This document shows, piece after piece, positions 36,361-44,562 of a stretch of DNA of 64,000 nucleotides. The notes below the pieces were generated by a model. It saw only the letters and a program-made list of their open reading frames with translations, was not told the DNA's origin and did no database searches. The DNA lies in contig NZ_CP108106.1 in assembly GCF_041435195.1 (NCBI RefSeq), positions 8,445,001-8,509,000 on the forward strand, given 5' to 3'. This DNA comes from Streptomyces sp. NBC_00224 (lineage in GTDB: Bacteria; Actinomycetota; Actinomycetes; Streptomycetales; Streptomycetaceae). The translations under genes were made by a program, and so were the position numbers. Position 1 is the stretch's first letter. Each line of letters starts with the position of its first letter.

Positions 36361-37878
36361 CTACGGTCGCGCCGGTCGCGCCGAGGACCCGGCCGTGGAA
36401 GGCGCCAGTGCCTCGGTGGCCCGTTCCAGCGCCGCGTCCTCCTCGCTGCTGGCCCGAAGCTGAGGCTGGGCGGCGGGACGGCCCTTGGGCAGGAAGACGG
36501 CGAACACCAGCCCACCGGCCACCGCGGCCGTCGCGATCAGGAAGGAGACGCGGAAGCCGTGCATGGTCGGGAGCGCGACGGAACCGAAGTCCTGCGACGT
36601 GTTGGCGAGGACCATGCCGATGACGGCGCTCGACACCGATGTACCGATCGAGCGCATCAGGGTGTTGAGGCCGTTGGCCGCGCCCGTCTCGGACGGGTCG
36701 ACCGCACCGACGATGAGCGCGGGGAGCGAGGAGTAGGCGAGGCCGATGCCCGCGCCGACGACGACCGAGGTGACGATGGTCTGCCAGGCCGCGCTCATCA
36801 GGCCGAGCCCCGTCCCGTATCCGACCGCGATGATCAGCATGCCGAGGATGAGGGTGGTCTTCGGGCCGTACTTGGCCGAGAGGCGGGCGTAGACCGGAGC
36901 GGTCAGCATCATCGTCAGGCCGAGCGGCGCCACGCACAGACCGGCTACGACCATCGACTGGCCGAGGCCGTACCCGGTGGCCGAGGGCAGCTGGAGCAGT
37001 TGCGGGAGCACGAGCGAGATGGCGTAGAAGGCGACGCCGACCATCATGGAGGCGAGGTTGGTGAGCAGCACCTCGCGCCGGGCGGTGGTGCGCAGGTTCA
37101 CCAGCGGCGCCTTGACGCGCAGCTCCATCACGCCCCACAGGACGAGGACCAGGACCGCCGAGCCGAGCAGGCCGAGCGTGGTGGTCGATCCCCAACCCCA
37201 GTCGCTGCCCTTGGTGATGGGGAGCAGCAGCAAAATCAGCCCTGCGGAGAGGCCGAGGGCGCCGAACACGTCGAAGGTGCCCTCCGCCCTGACCTTGCTC
37301 TCCGGTACGAAGAGGAGGGTGAGCAGGATGGCCACTACGCCGAGGCCTGCGGAGCCGAAGAACAGGGCGTGCCAGTTCGTGTGTTGGGCGACCAGGGCCG
37401 CGAGCGGCAGCGCGAGTCCGCCGCCGACGCCTATGGAGGAGCTCATCAGGGCCATCGCCGAGCCGAGCTTCTCACGGGGCAACTCGTCGCGCATCAGGCC
37501 GATGCCGAGCGGGATGGCGCCCATGGCGAAGCCCTGAAGGGCCCGGCCGACGATCATCACGAGGAGTTCGCTGGTGAAGCCGGCGATCAGCGAGCCGACC
37601 ACCATGATGGCGAGGCTGGCCAGGAGCATGCGGCGCTTGCCGTACAGGTCGCCGAGCCGGCCCATGATCGGGGTGGCCACGGCGCCGGCGAGCAGCGTCG
37701 AGGTCATGACCCAGGTGGCGTTGGAGGGTGAGGTGTTGAGCAGCTCCGGCAGGTCCTTGATGACCGGCACGAGCAGCGTCTGCATCACCGCGACCGTGAT
37801 ACCGGCGAAGGCGAGTACGGGGACGACACCGCGTATGCCGCGCGGTGCGGCCTGCTGGTCGGTCGTCGGCTGGGGCAT
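36361..37878 (-). CDS. DHA2-type MFS exporter (14 helices)
   Basis: 505 residues with about fourteen hydrophobic helices. DHA2 features are visible: VMQTLLVPVIKDLPELLNTS, TPIMGRLGDLYGKRRMLL (motif A) and LGSAMALMSSSIGVGGGLALP (motif C, antiporter signature). It is a proton-driven exporter for drugs or secreted small molecules. It lies 220 bases downstream of, and on the same strand as, the cyclodipeptide synthase gene. It is therefore a good candidate to export the cyclodipeptide product, or to provide self-protection. The intervening bases show no strong terminator. Confidence 0.88.
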   Translation of the reverse strand: MPQPTTDQQAAPRGIRGVVPVLAFAGITVAVMQTLLVPVIKDLPELLNTSPSNATWVMTSTLLAGAVATPIMGRLGDLYGKRRMLLASLAIMVVGSLIAGFTSELLVMIVGRALQGFAMGAIPLGIGLMRDELPREKLGSAMALMSSSIGVGGGLALPLAALVAQHTNWHALFFGSAGLGVVAILLTLLFVPESKVRAEGTFDVFGALGLSAGLILLLLPITKGSDWGWGSTTTLGLLGSAVLVLVLWGVMELRVKAPLVNLRTTARREVLLTNLASMMVGVAFYAISLVLPQLLQLPSATGYGLGQSMVVAGLCVAPLGLTMMLTAPVYARLSAKYGPKTTLILGMLIIAVGYGTGLGLMSAAWQTIVTSVVVGAGIGLAYSSLPALIVGAVDPSETGAANGLNTLMRSIGTSVSSAVIGMVLANTSQDFGSVALPTMHGFRVSFLIATAAVAGGLVFAVFLPKGRPAAQPQLRASSEEDAALERATEALAPSTAGSSARPARP

Positions 37879-38097
37879 TACGGGGCCTCCGGAGGTGGGA
37901 CGAGGTCGGCGGCAGCTGGGCTGGGTACGTGTGACTCAAACCCGTTTCCCCAGGCGACTATTCCAGTGGACTCCGGTGAATTCCGTACGAGTGTGAATCT
38001 TGACCTGGATGGGAAACGCTTGACCTTTTCATTGCCCTGCTCGCGCTGGGTCATGTCTCGCAGCGCTGCGCCTGGCCCGCACAGGGGGAGGGGGCTG

Positions 38098-38955
38098 CTA
38101 TCGGCCTTGGAGGCGGAGGGAGACGAGGATCAAGTCGCCGAGTTCGTCCGGGGCTTGGGGGCGCTGGCCGACAGCGATTTCGGCGAGGGTGCTGAGCTGT
38201 CCGGGGTAGACCATGACGGGCAGGTCGCGGCGTGTGAGGCAGCAGAAGACGGCGAACTCTTCGAGGAAGTAGGCGCTGGACGTGTCGATGCGCTGCTGGC
38301 GTTCGGCGGCACTGACCGTGGGGGAGTGTTTGGCGTGGTAGGCGCGCCCGAAGGCCTCCACCGACGCGCGGAAGGCGTCGTCTTTGGTGAACAGGGTGCG
38401 CAGTTCGTAGTGGAACTCCGCGTACTCCTCGGTCTCCTGGACCTGGCTGCAGGTGACGATGGTGAAGTCGGTCGCCGCACGGTAGGCGTCCAGGACCGGC
38501 TGTTGGGCGTGGACAAACTGCCGGCCTAAGTCGAGGGCGCGCTCAACAGCCTGGTCGGGGTTCATGCCGCGGGTCGAGGCCAAGGTGAGGCGGTGGATGC
38601 TGTCGCCGATCAGCACGGTGCAGCGGCTGAAGCGGCGGGAGACCCACGTGAGCATGCTGTCGAACTTGGCAGGGGTGAAGTTGCTGTTGTCCAGGCTGAC
38701 GCCGAGGAAGCACGCCTCGTGGCCTTCGAAGGTATTCCGGTGGGCTGCGGGGGAGACCGAGTGGATCGCGGCCTTGTAGTGAGTCCGGCGTCTGCCTTCC
38801 GGGCGTATGGAGGAGTGGGCAGGGGCAAGGGGAACAGTCTGGTTGTTCACGGTGGTTTTCCGCCTGAAGAGGGTCGTTTGGTACGGGTAGTTGATCTGTT
38901 TGATGACGTCTGGTCCGGAAACGTTCCCTACGGCGTCGCTCGTCACCGGCCTCAT
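38098..38955 (-). CDS. tRNA-dependent cyclodipeptide synthase
   Basis: 285 residues from ATG 38955; GTG 38850 (AGGCGGA upstream) gives 250 residues, closer to the usual 230-260, and may be the real start. Family residues in the long numbering: LGVSLDNSNF with the nucleophile Ser87 (GxSxxNS), the helix YFLEE with Tyr229 and Glu233 (Y-x3-E pair), and VMVYPGQL with Tyr250-Pro251, as in the XYP subgroup; Asn90 at the fourth motif position is reminiscent of the NYQ group. These enzymes use two aminoacyl-tRNAs to form a diketopiperazine. Substrates cannot be read reliably. The setting, an MFS exporter downstream and a divergent LuxR-type regulator, supports a small dedicated biosynthetic locus. Confidence 0.85.
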   Translation of the reverse strand: MRPVTSDAVGNVSGPDVIKQINYPYQTTLFRRKTTVNNQTVPLAPAHSSIRPEGRRRTHYKAAIHSVSPAAHRNTFEGHEACFLGVSLDNSNFTPAKFDSMLTWVSRRFSRCTVLIGDSIHRLTLASTRGMNPDQAVERALDLGRQFVHAQQPVLDAYRAATDFTIVTCSQVQETEEYAEFHYELRTLFTKDDAFRASVEAFGRAYHAKHSPTVSAAERQQRIDTSSAYFLEEFAVFCCLTRRDLPVMVYPGQLSTLAEIAVGQRPQAPDELGDLILVSLRLQGR

Positions 38956-39035
38956 CTGCGCGCCGACATGACACCCGGGAGACGGCCGGCAATACGCTGG
39001 TGTGCCCGGCGGGTGGGGCCCACACTGGGGGCGTG

Positions 39036-40073
39036 ATGCCAGCGGGGGATCGGTTGTGTGGCGGCCTGCGCGAGGTGTTGGTGCCGGGCGCCGGGGTCGA
39101 GGAGACGGGGGCGGCGCTGTCCCGGGTGATCGCGCCGGTGGTGGCGCATGACGCGTTGAGGTTGATGGTGATGAACCCGTCGCTGGGGGTGGGCGCCAGC
39201 GCGTTGGGGTTCTGGCACGGGTACGGGCCGGATCTCGGCCGTGAGCTGATGAGGGTCGGCAGCCGGGGCGCGGCCTTCCCCCAGCTGGCGCGCCTGGCGC
39301 GGCAGACCGTGCCGGTGGTGGCGGATCGCGGCCTGCGCGCGGGCTGGTACGACCGGCTGCTCGCCCGGTACGGGTTCGGTGAAGAGCTGTGCCTGGTCCT
39401 GCGGGATGGCCGCGGAGTGTGGGGACTGCTCGGCCTGAAACGGGCCGCGGGAGGGCGGCCGTTCGGCGCTGATGACACGCACCGCATCGCCGGCATCGGG
39501 CCGCCGCTGATCGCCGCGCTGCGCAGTTACGTGACCCAGGGGCCCGTCGCGCCCACGGGACAGCGGTACGAGCTGCCGCCCGGCATGCTCGTCGTCAGCG
39601 CCGAGGGTGAAGTCGCGGTGAGGACACCCCAGGCCCGGAAGTGGCAGAGTGTGATGGCGCGTCAGCAGGCGGCACCGGACTGGCTCATCGAATACTGCTT
39701 CGCTGCCTTGTCGTTCGAGGCCCGCGAGCATGCCCGCAACCCGAGCCGGCGTTACCCCAGGGTGTGCACACCCTTGCTCGGGTACGGTCAGTGGACCGCG
39801 TTCGAGGCCCAGCCGCTCGGCGACAACGGCGACATCGCCATCATGATCCAACGCGCCACGGGCACACTGCTGCTCCCCACGTTCTGCGACTGGCACAAGA
39901 TCACCGCCCGGGAGCAGCAGGTCGTGCAGCACCTGCAGGACGGTTCCGCGCCCAAACAGATCGCCCGGCTCCTCGATCTGTCCGTACATACGGTCAACGA
40001 CCACCTCGGCGCGATCTTCCGCAAGACCGGCGCCTGCGGGCGCGACGAACTGATGGCCGCCATCACCGCGTGA
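39036..40073 (+). CDS. LuxR-type HTH regulator with long N-terminal (GAF-like) sensory part
   Basis: 345 residues from ATG 39036 (GTG 39033 and GTG 39000 are alternatives). The C-terminal 65 residues are a LuxR/NarL helix-turn-helix: HKITAREQQVVQHLQDG, PKQIARLLDLSVHTVNDHL. The N-terminal 230 residues lack receiver residues and read like a degenerate GAF/PAS sensor (GLLGLKRAAGGRPFGADD, HRIAGIGPPL) found in stand-alone actinobacterial regulators. It is transcribed away from the cyclodipeptide synthase gene, with only 80 bases between them, so it probably controls that gene through a shared promoter region. Confidence 0.85.
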   Translation: MPAGDRLCGGLREVLVPGAGVEETGAALSRVIAPVVAHDALRLMVMNPSLGVGASALGFWHGYGPDLGRELMRVGSRGAAFPQLARLARQTVPVVADRGLRAGWYDRLLARYGFGEELCLVLRDGRGVWGLLGLKRAAGGRPFGADDTHRIAGIGPPLIAALRSYVTQGPVAPTGQRYELPPGMLVVSAEGEVAVRTPQARKWQSVMARQQAAPDWLIEYCFAALSFEAREHARNPSRRYPRVCTPLLGYGQWTAFEAQPLGDNGDIAIMIQRATGTLLLPTFCDWHKITAREQQVVQHLQDGSAPKQIARLLDLSVHTVNDHLGAIFRKTGACGRDELMAAITA

Positions 40074-40201
40074 TGCCCCGGGCTATCACGAACGTGGTGA
40101 GTTGCCTGAACGCCTGGGGCTACAACGCCGGAACCCCCGACGGGGTCGCCGGAACGCAAACCACCACCGCGTTCTGGAATTACAACGCCACGGGCTGCTG
40201 A
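40073..40201 (+). CDS. 42-residue peptidoglycan-binding-like mini-ORF, coupled to the LuxR gene
   Basis: The ATG overlaps the LuxR-gene stop as TGATG. The product contains SCLNAWGYNAGTPDG and TQTTTAFWNYN, which match the last two helices of PG_binding_1-type repeats (xxLxxxGYxxGxxDGxxGxxTxxAF). There is no signal peptide, so it is either a decayed end of a larger cell-wall protein or a real small protein made by translational coupling. Base use is normal for the region. The similarity is by eye. Confidence 0.45.
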   Translation: MPRAITNVVSCLNAWGYNAGTPDGVAGTQTTTAFWNYNATGC

Positions 40202-40360
40202 GCCAACCCGGAGTGCCGCGTGGGTCTGGTCGGGCGGGGGCTGCTCGGCCACGGCCGGCACCGAGGACGGCCGGCGTCCTGCGAGGACCTGGTGCCGCAT
40301 GTGAGCGGGGGTGGTGTCAGCGGTTGGCAGTCCGATCGCTGCGGTATTTCGGATCGCTCC

Positions 40361-41299
40361 TCAACTGAGCCGCCAGGGACGGATCTTCTCGGGGTTTCGC
40401 ACCGCCCAGATACGCCTGACCCGGTCGCCCGCGATTTCGAACGCGAACACGGTCGCGATGTTGCCGTCCTGCTGCGCCACCAAGCCGGGCAGGCCGTTGA
40501 CCGTGCACTCCAGGAACGTCGTACGGTCGCCCGACACACGGGCGATCTCGGCGTAGGCACGTGCGACCTGCTCACCGCCCACGATCGGGTGCAGGTGGGT
40601 GACGGCCAACCCGCCGCCGTCGGCGGTCGCGGTGGCGTCGGGGTCGAGCAGGCTGATCAGGGCGTTGATGTCCTTGGCCTCCCACGCCGTTTTGAACTGC
40701 CTGACGACGCCGGCCTGCCCGGTACTCGGGCCCGCAGGGGTCTGCGCCGTGCGGATACGACGGCGGGCGGACGAGGCCAGTTGGCGGCACGCCGCCGGAG
40801 TGCGGCCGACGATCTCGGCGACCTCGCCGAAGGGGTAGCGGAAGACGTCGTGCAGGACGAACGCGACGCGCTCGGCCGGGGTCATCGAATCGAGGACGAC
40901 CAGGAAGGCCATCGTCACGGATTCGTCGAGGGTGACCCGATCGGCCGGGTCGACCCCGCCGACGCCGGAGCGCCCGGTGATCCACTCCGTGGGCTCGGGC
41001 AGCGGTTCCGGGATCCAGGCGCCCACGTACGTCTCCCGCCTGGCCCGCGCCGAGCCGAGCAGGTTCAGGCAGATGCGGCTGGCGACCGTCACCAGCCAGG
41101 CGCCGGGCGACGCGATGGCCTGCTGCTCCCGTGCGGACATGCCGTACCAGCGGGCGTAGGTCTCCTGCACGACGTCCTCGGCGTCGGCAAGGGACCCGAG
41201 GAGTCGATAGGCGAGGTTGATCAGCCGGCGCCGCTCGCTCATGATCGCGCTGAGGCCCGGATCGCTCTGATCGCCGCCGCGCTCGGTTGTAGTGGTCAT
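40361..41299 (-). CDS. sigJ: SigJ/ECF41-type RNA polymerase sigma factor with SnoaL-like C-terminal domain
   Basis: 312 residues. The sigma-2 region has LINLAYRLLGSLADAEDVVQETYARW, with the DAED signature of this group; sigma-4 (about 135-185) has MTPAERVAFVLHDVFRYPFGEVAEIVGRT. The C-terminal 110 residues are a SnoaL/NTF2-like domain (FKTAWEAKDINALISLLDPD), which in ECF41 factors replaces a separate anti-sigma factor and modulates activity. It is divergent from the SnoaL-LUD gene. ECF41 factors often sit beside oxidoreductase, epimerase or decarboxylase-type genes that they control; here the partner is different. Confidence 0.9.
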   Translation of the reverse strand: MTTTTERGGDQSDPGLSAIMSERRRLINLAYRLLGSLADAEDVVQETYARWYGMSAREQQAIASPGAWLVTVASRICLNLLGSARARRETYVGAWIPEPLPEPTEWITGRSGVGGVDPADRVTLDESVTMAFLVVLDSMTPAERVAFVLHDVFRYPFGEVAEIVGRTPAACRQLASSARRRIRTAQTPAGPSTGQAGVVRQFKTAWEAKDINALISLLDPDATATADGGGLAVTHLHPIVGGEQVARAYAEIARVSGDRTTFLECTVNGLPGLVAQQDGNIATVFAFEIAGDRVRRIWAVRNPEKIRPWRLS

Positions 41300-41359
41300 G
41301 GTTTGGCCGTCTCCCTCGCTCGCTTCTGGCCTCTACCCGTTACGACAAGACAGCGCACC

Positions 41360-41392
41360 GGAATGTGACGCCGACGCGCCGCCTCACATTCC
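41360..41392. promoter_or_regulatory. Perfect inverted repeat between sigJ and the SnoaL-LUD gene
   Basis: GGAATGTGA (41360-41368) and TCACATTCC (41384-41392) are perfect 9-bp arms with a 15-base spacer, in the divergent promoter region. The TGTGAC/TGTGAG elements recall the TGTCACA -35 motif of ECF41 promoters but do not match exactly. It is a likely operator or paired promoter element for both genes. Confidence 0.5.
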
Positions 41393-41452
41393 GCAGGGCT
41401 GCGTGGTCGTACCGGTGACGACGACAACAAGACGGACGGATAGGGGACTTCG

Positions 41453-42553
41453 ATGAACGACTTCCAGGCCATCGCGGACCGCGTCGAGATCGAGGCGCTG
41501 CGCGGCGAGTTCACCGATGCGGCGATGATGCGCGACCGACCTCGCCTGGCGTCGCTGTTCACACCGGACGGCGCCCTGCGCATGCCCAACATCCCCGTCG
41601 AGCAGGTCGGCCGCGAGGAGATCCGTGCCGGGGGCGAGCGGTTGCAGAGGCAGTGGGACTTCTTCGTACAGACCACACACCCCGGCACGATTCTGCTCGA
41701 CGGCGACACCGCGACCGGCCGCGCCTACATCCAAGAACTCGGGCGCGCCCTCGACGGCCGCCAGGGACTGAACTACGCCGTCTACCACGACCGTTACCAG
41801 CGCACCGCGGAGGGCTGGAAGTTCGCCGAGCGGGTGTACGAGGTGAGGTACCTCGACACCTCCCCGCTGGCGGGCACGGCGCCCCACGTGGCGCAGGGCC
41901 CCGGGAACAACCCGGCAGAGGCCACGGCAACCCCGGCTCCAGCCGCATCCTTCGCCGCCCCGGCATCGGCCGAACGACTGGAGCGGGTGGCCGCCGCGCT
42001 GCGTGCGGGCGGCTTCGCCGCCGAGATCCTCGACGACGCCGCGGCCGCGCGCGCCCGCATCAAGGACCTGGTCCCCGAGGGCGCCAGCGTGCTCACCGGG
42101 GCCAGCGAGACCCTCCGACTGTCCGGCATCGACGAGGACATCAACGCCGGCGGCCGGTACGACGCCATCAGGCCGCGCGTCCTGGCCGTCGACCGGGCCA
42201 CCGGCGCCGACGAGATCCGAAGGCTGGTCGCCGGCCCCGAATTCGTCGTCAACAGCGTCGCTGCGGTCACCGAGACCGGCTCGCTCGTGCTTGCCTCGGC
42301 CAGCGGCAGCCAACTCCCTGCCAACGCGGGCGGCGCCGCCCACGCGGTCTGGATCGTCGGCGCGCAGAAGGTGGTGCCTGACCTGAGCACAGCGCTGCGC
42401 CGCGTAGAGGAGCACGCCCTCCCGCTGGAGAACGCCCGCGCCCAGGCGGTGTACGGGACGCCCAGCGCCGTCAACCACCTGCTCATCCTGAACGCGGAAT
42501 CCCGCCCAGGGCGCGGCACCGTGCTGCTTCTGCGAGAAGCCATCGGATACTGA
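41453..42553 (+). CDS. SnoaL-like (NTF2) / LUD-domain fusion protein
   Basis: 366 residues from ATG 41453 (GATAGGGGACTTCG upstream). Residues 1-135 are a SnoaL-like NTF2 fold (IADRVEIEALRGEFTDAAMM, RLASLFTPDGALRMPN, FAERVYEVRYLDTSPL). A Pro/Ala linker follows (about 148-165). Residues 168-366 are a LUD domain as in LutC/YkgG (ASVLTGASETLRLSGIDEDI, VNSVAAVTETGSLVLASASGS, WIVGAQKVVPDLSTALRRV). LUD proteins are tied to lactate utilisation; SnoaL domains are cyclases, isomerases or ligand sensors. Fusing the two is uncommon. Divergence from the ECF41 gene, whose own C-terminus is SnoaL-like, suggests regulation by it and perhaps a shared ligand. Confidence 0.8.
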   Translation: MNDFQAIADRVEIEALRGEFTDAAMMRDRPRLASLFTPDGALRMPNIPVEQVGREEIRAGGERLQRQWDFFVQTTHPGTILLDGDTATGRAYIQELGRALDGRQGLNYAVYHDRYQRTAEGWKFAERVYEVRYLDTSPLAGTAPHVAQGPGNNPAEATATPAPAASFAAPASAERLERVAAALRAGGFAAEILDDAAAARARIKDLVPEGASVLTGASETLRLSGIDEDINAGGRYDAIRPRVLAVDRATGADEIRRLVAGPEFVVNSVAAVTETGSLVLASASGSQLPANAGGAAHAVWIVGAQKVVPDLSTALRRVEEHALPLENARAQAVYGTPSAVNHLLILNAESRPGRGTVLLLREAIGY

Positions 42554-42740
42554 CCCGGGCTTCCAGGGTCCGTTTGACTCGCGGGCTCAGAGCCAGTCAT
42601 GGATGGCGGCGATCCGGACGGTGACTTCGTAGTGGGCAGGGGGGTGGACGCGGCTGGGGAACAGCGGGACTCTCGGCTGAGAGGGCCCCGGCGCCTCAGC
42701 CGCCCTCGCGGCTATGTCGGGGCGAGGACAGGGGGCGTCG

Positions 42741-43535
42741 ATGCCCGAGCAGACTCCAGCAATCACCGATGAAGCCCTGGCCCAGGCGATCAAAGACTTG
42801 GAAGGCCTCGCCCAGGCTGAATACGGCATGACCCTGGACGAGTTGTTTGCCGATGACACCCCGGTGAAGGGCCATACCACCGCCGAGAACAGGGGTGTGC
42901 GCGAGACGCGCGACGCGGTGTGGCGCGTCGGGCGGCTCATTGGGATCACTGTCAAAGAGCCCTTCGCCGACCCGGTGGATCCCCGGGTCCGACCGCATTC
43001 ACAGACCCCTGAGCTCAGGAACTGGTCGTCGCAGACCGGGGCGAGCCGGGCCTGGGTCCTCACGCCTCCCGAGACCCCACACCCCGAACTGTGGCAGTAC
43101 CGGCTTCTTGAGGGGTTTCTACGCCTGGAAAAACCGATAGGCGAGTTGGACTGGCTGCCACCGAAGATGGAACCCGAGGTCGCACGGGTTGCCATGTTCT
43201 TGCGCGAAGCACAGAGTGAGCGGGGTTTGTTCCGGGCGATCACCCTGGGCGCCCGGAGGTATCTGTGCAAGAACGACACGGAGGTTGGGGCCGCGGTGGC
43301 AAGCGCCGTTGGAGCGCCCGCTGTGAAGGGGCGTATCACGGTGGCGCCCGCGCAGACCCTTGCCCAAGGCGGCTTCCAGTCAGCCGCGCAGGCGATGGCG
43401 ATTGCCGTCCCATGGCTCGATCCGACGATGGTTCCGCTCATCGCCGGCCTGCTCCTGGTCATCGTCGCGAGAGGCCTGGACGTCTACTGCACTCGCGTCC
43501 TGCCGGCACCAATAACCTACGTGGCGGAAACCTGA
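42741..43535 (+). CDS. Hypothetical protein with C-terminal membrane helix
   Basis: 264 residues from ATG 42741 (G-rich box upstream; ATG 42714 would add nine residues). No family is recognised. The N-terminus is acidic and helical (ITDEALAQAIKDLEGLAQAEYGMTLDELF), the middle carries WLPPKMEPEVARVAMFLREAQ, and the last 35 residues hold one hydrophobic helix (TMVPLIAGLLLVIVARGLDV). This suggests a tail-anchored protein. It stands alone, with about 190 bases from the upstream gene and 150 to the next. Codon use fits a true coding sequence. Confidence 0.6.
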   Translation: MPEQTPAITDEALAQAIKDLEGLAQAEYGMTLDELFADDTPVKGHTTAENRGVRETRDAVWRVGRLIGITVKEPFADPVDPRVRPHSQTPELRNWSSQTGASRAWVLTPPETPHPELWQYRLLEGFLRLEKPIGELDWLPPKMEPEVARVAMFLREAQSERGLFRAITLGARRYLCKNDTEVGAAVASAVGAPAVKGRITVAPAQTLAQGGFQSAAQAMAIAVPWLDPTMVPLIAGLLLVIVARGLDVYCTRVLPAPITYVAET

Positions 43536-43621
43536 GTGCTCGTCGGTGAGGTGTGTGAGCAGTTCAATCACCGTCCAGTGGACGTCCAGTCCTGCCGAAT
43601 AGCTTGTGGTCGCCGGCTGAT

Positions 43622-43638
43622 GGTCCGCCAAGCGGACC
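43622..43638 (+). terminator. Hairpin (possible terminator) after the hypothetical gene
   Basis: GGTCCGC / GCGGACC form a perfect 7-bp stem with a CAA loop, about 90 bases after the stop at 43535. There is no U tract, as is common in Streptomyces. Confidence 0.4.
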
Positions 43639-43687
43639 GTGCCGCAATCCCTATACCGCGCCACACGCTCACCGGGAGGAACAACCC

Positions 43688-44554
43688 ATGAAAGCTGGAA
43701 TCAAGAAGAGGATGGCCGCGGCCGTCGCGGGCGCGACCGCCGTGGCGGCACTCGCTGTGGGAACCCCGAGCGCCAGCTCCGCCGCGACCCCCAGCCTGCG
43801 GGCATTCGGGATCTCAAGTGACGGCACGTTAATGGCCACGTTCACCACCGACAGACCACAGGTGCTCGACTGGTTCCGGCTCGTCACCGGGCTCAGCGGC
43901 GACACCGCCCTGATCGGGATCGACTTCCGCGTGCAGGACGGCCTGATGTACGGCGTCGGCAACAAGGGCGGCATCTACACGATCAAGACCCCGCCCGCGA
44001 CACCGGATGTGGTGGTCACCAAGGTCTCCCAGCTCAGTGTCGCGCTGTACGGCACGAACTTCGGGGTCGACTTCAACCCCGCGGCCGACCGGCTGCGTGT
44101 GATCAGCGACAACGGCCAGAACCTGCGGCACAACCTCGCCAACCACTCCACGACCGAGGACACCGTCCTGACCACCCCGCCCATCAACGGGCCGACCAGG
44201 GGCGTCACCGCCGCCGGTTACACGAACAACGACTTGGACCCGAACACCGCGACCACGCTGTTCGCCATCAACACGCCCCTGGACCAGGTCGTCATCCAGT
44301 CGCCGGCCAACAACGGCACGCTGGCCCCGACCGGCAACCTCGGCCTGGATGCCGGCGCCAACGCGGGCTTCGACATCCACACGGACCTGACCAACGGCAG
44401 GGCGACCTCGCTCTCGGCTTTCGCCACGCTCACTCCGGCGGGCGCCTCGACGTCGACGCTCTACACCGTCGACGTGCTCACCGGGTCCCCGGTCAGCGTG
44501 GGGCAGTTCCCGGTGGCCATCACCGACATAGCCATCGCACTCGACACGAACTGA
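43688..44554 (+). CDS. Secreted DUF4394 protein
   Basis: 288 residues from ATG 43688, with GGGAGGA upstream; the frame is open further up but lacks a ribosome site. The signal peptide (KKRMAAAVAGATAVAALAVG...SSAATP) is cleaved near residue 32. The rest is DUF4394, a beta-propeller-like domain with repeated TDRPQVLDW, LIGIDFRVQDGLMYGVGNKG, LYTVDVLTGSPVSVG and FNPAADRLRVISD. Its function is unknown; relatives are secreted or surface-linked. It is convergent with the AfsR-like gene, eight bases between stops, with no room for a separate terminator. Confidence 0.85.
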   Translation: MKAGIKKRMAAAVAGATAVAALAVGTPSASSAATPSLRAFGISSDGTLMATFTTDRPQVLDWFRLVTGLSGDTALIGIDFRVQDGLMYGVGNKGGIYTIKTPPATPDVVVTKVSQLSVALYGTNFGVDFNPAADRLRVISDNGQNLRHNLANHSTTEDTVLTTPPINGPTRGVTAAGYTNNDLDPNTATTLFAINTPLDQVVIQSPANNGTLAPTGNLGLDAGANAGFDIHTDLTNGRATSLSAFATLTPAGASTSTLYTVDVLTGSPVSVGQFPVAITDIAIALDTN

Positions 44555-44562
44555 CACCCCGA

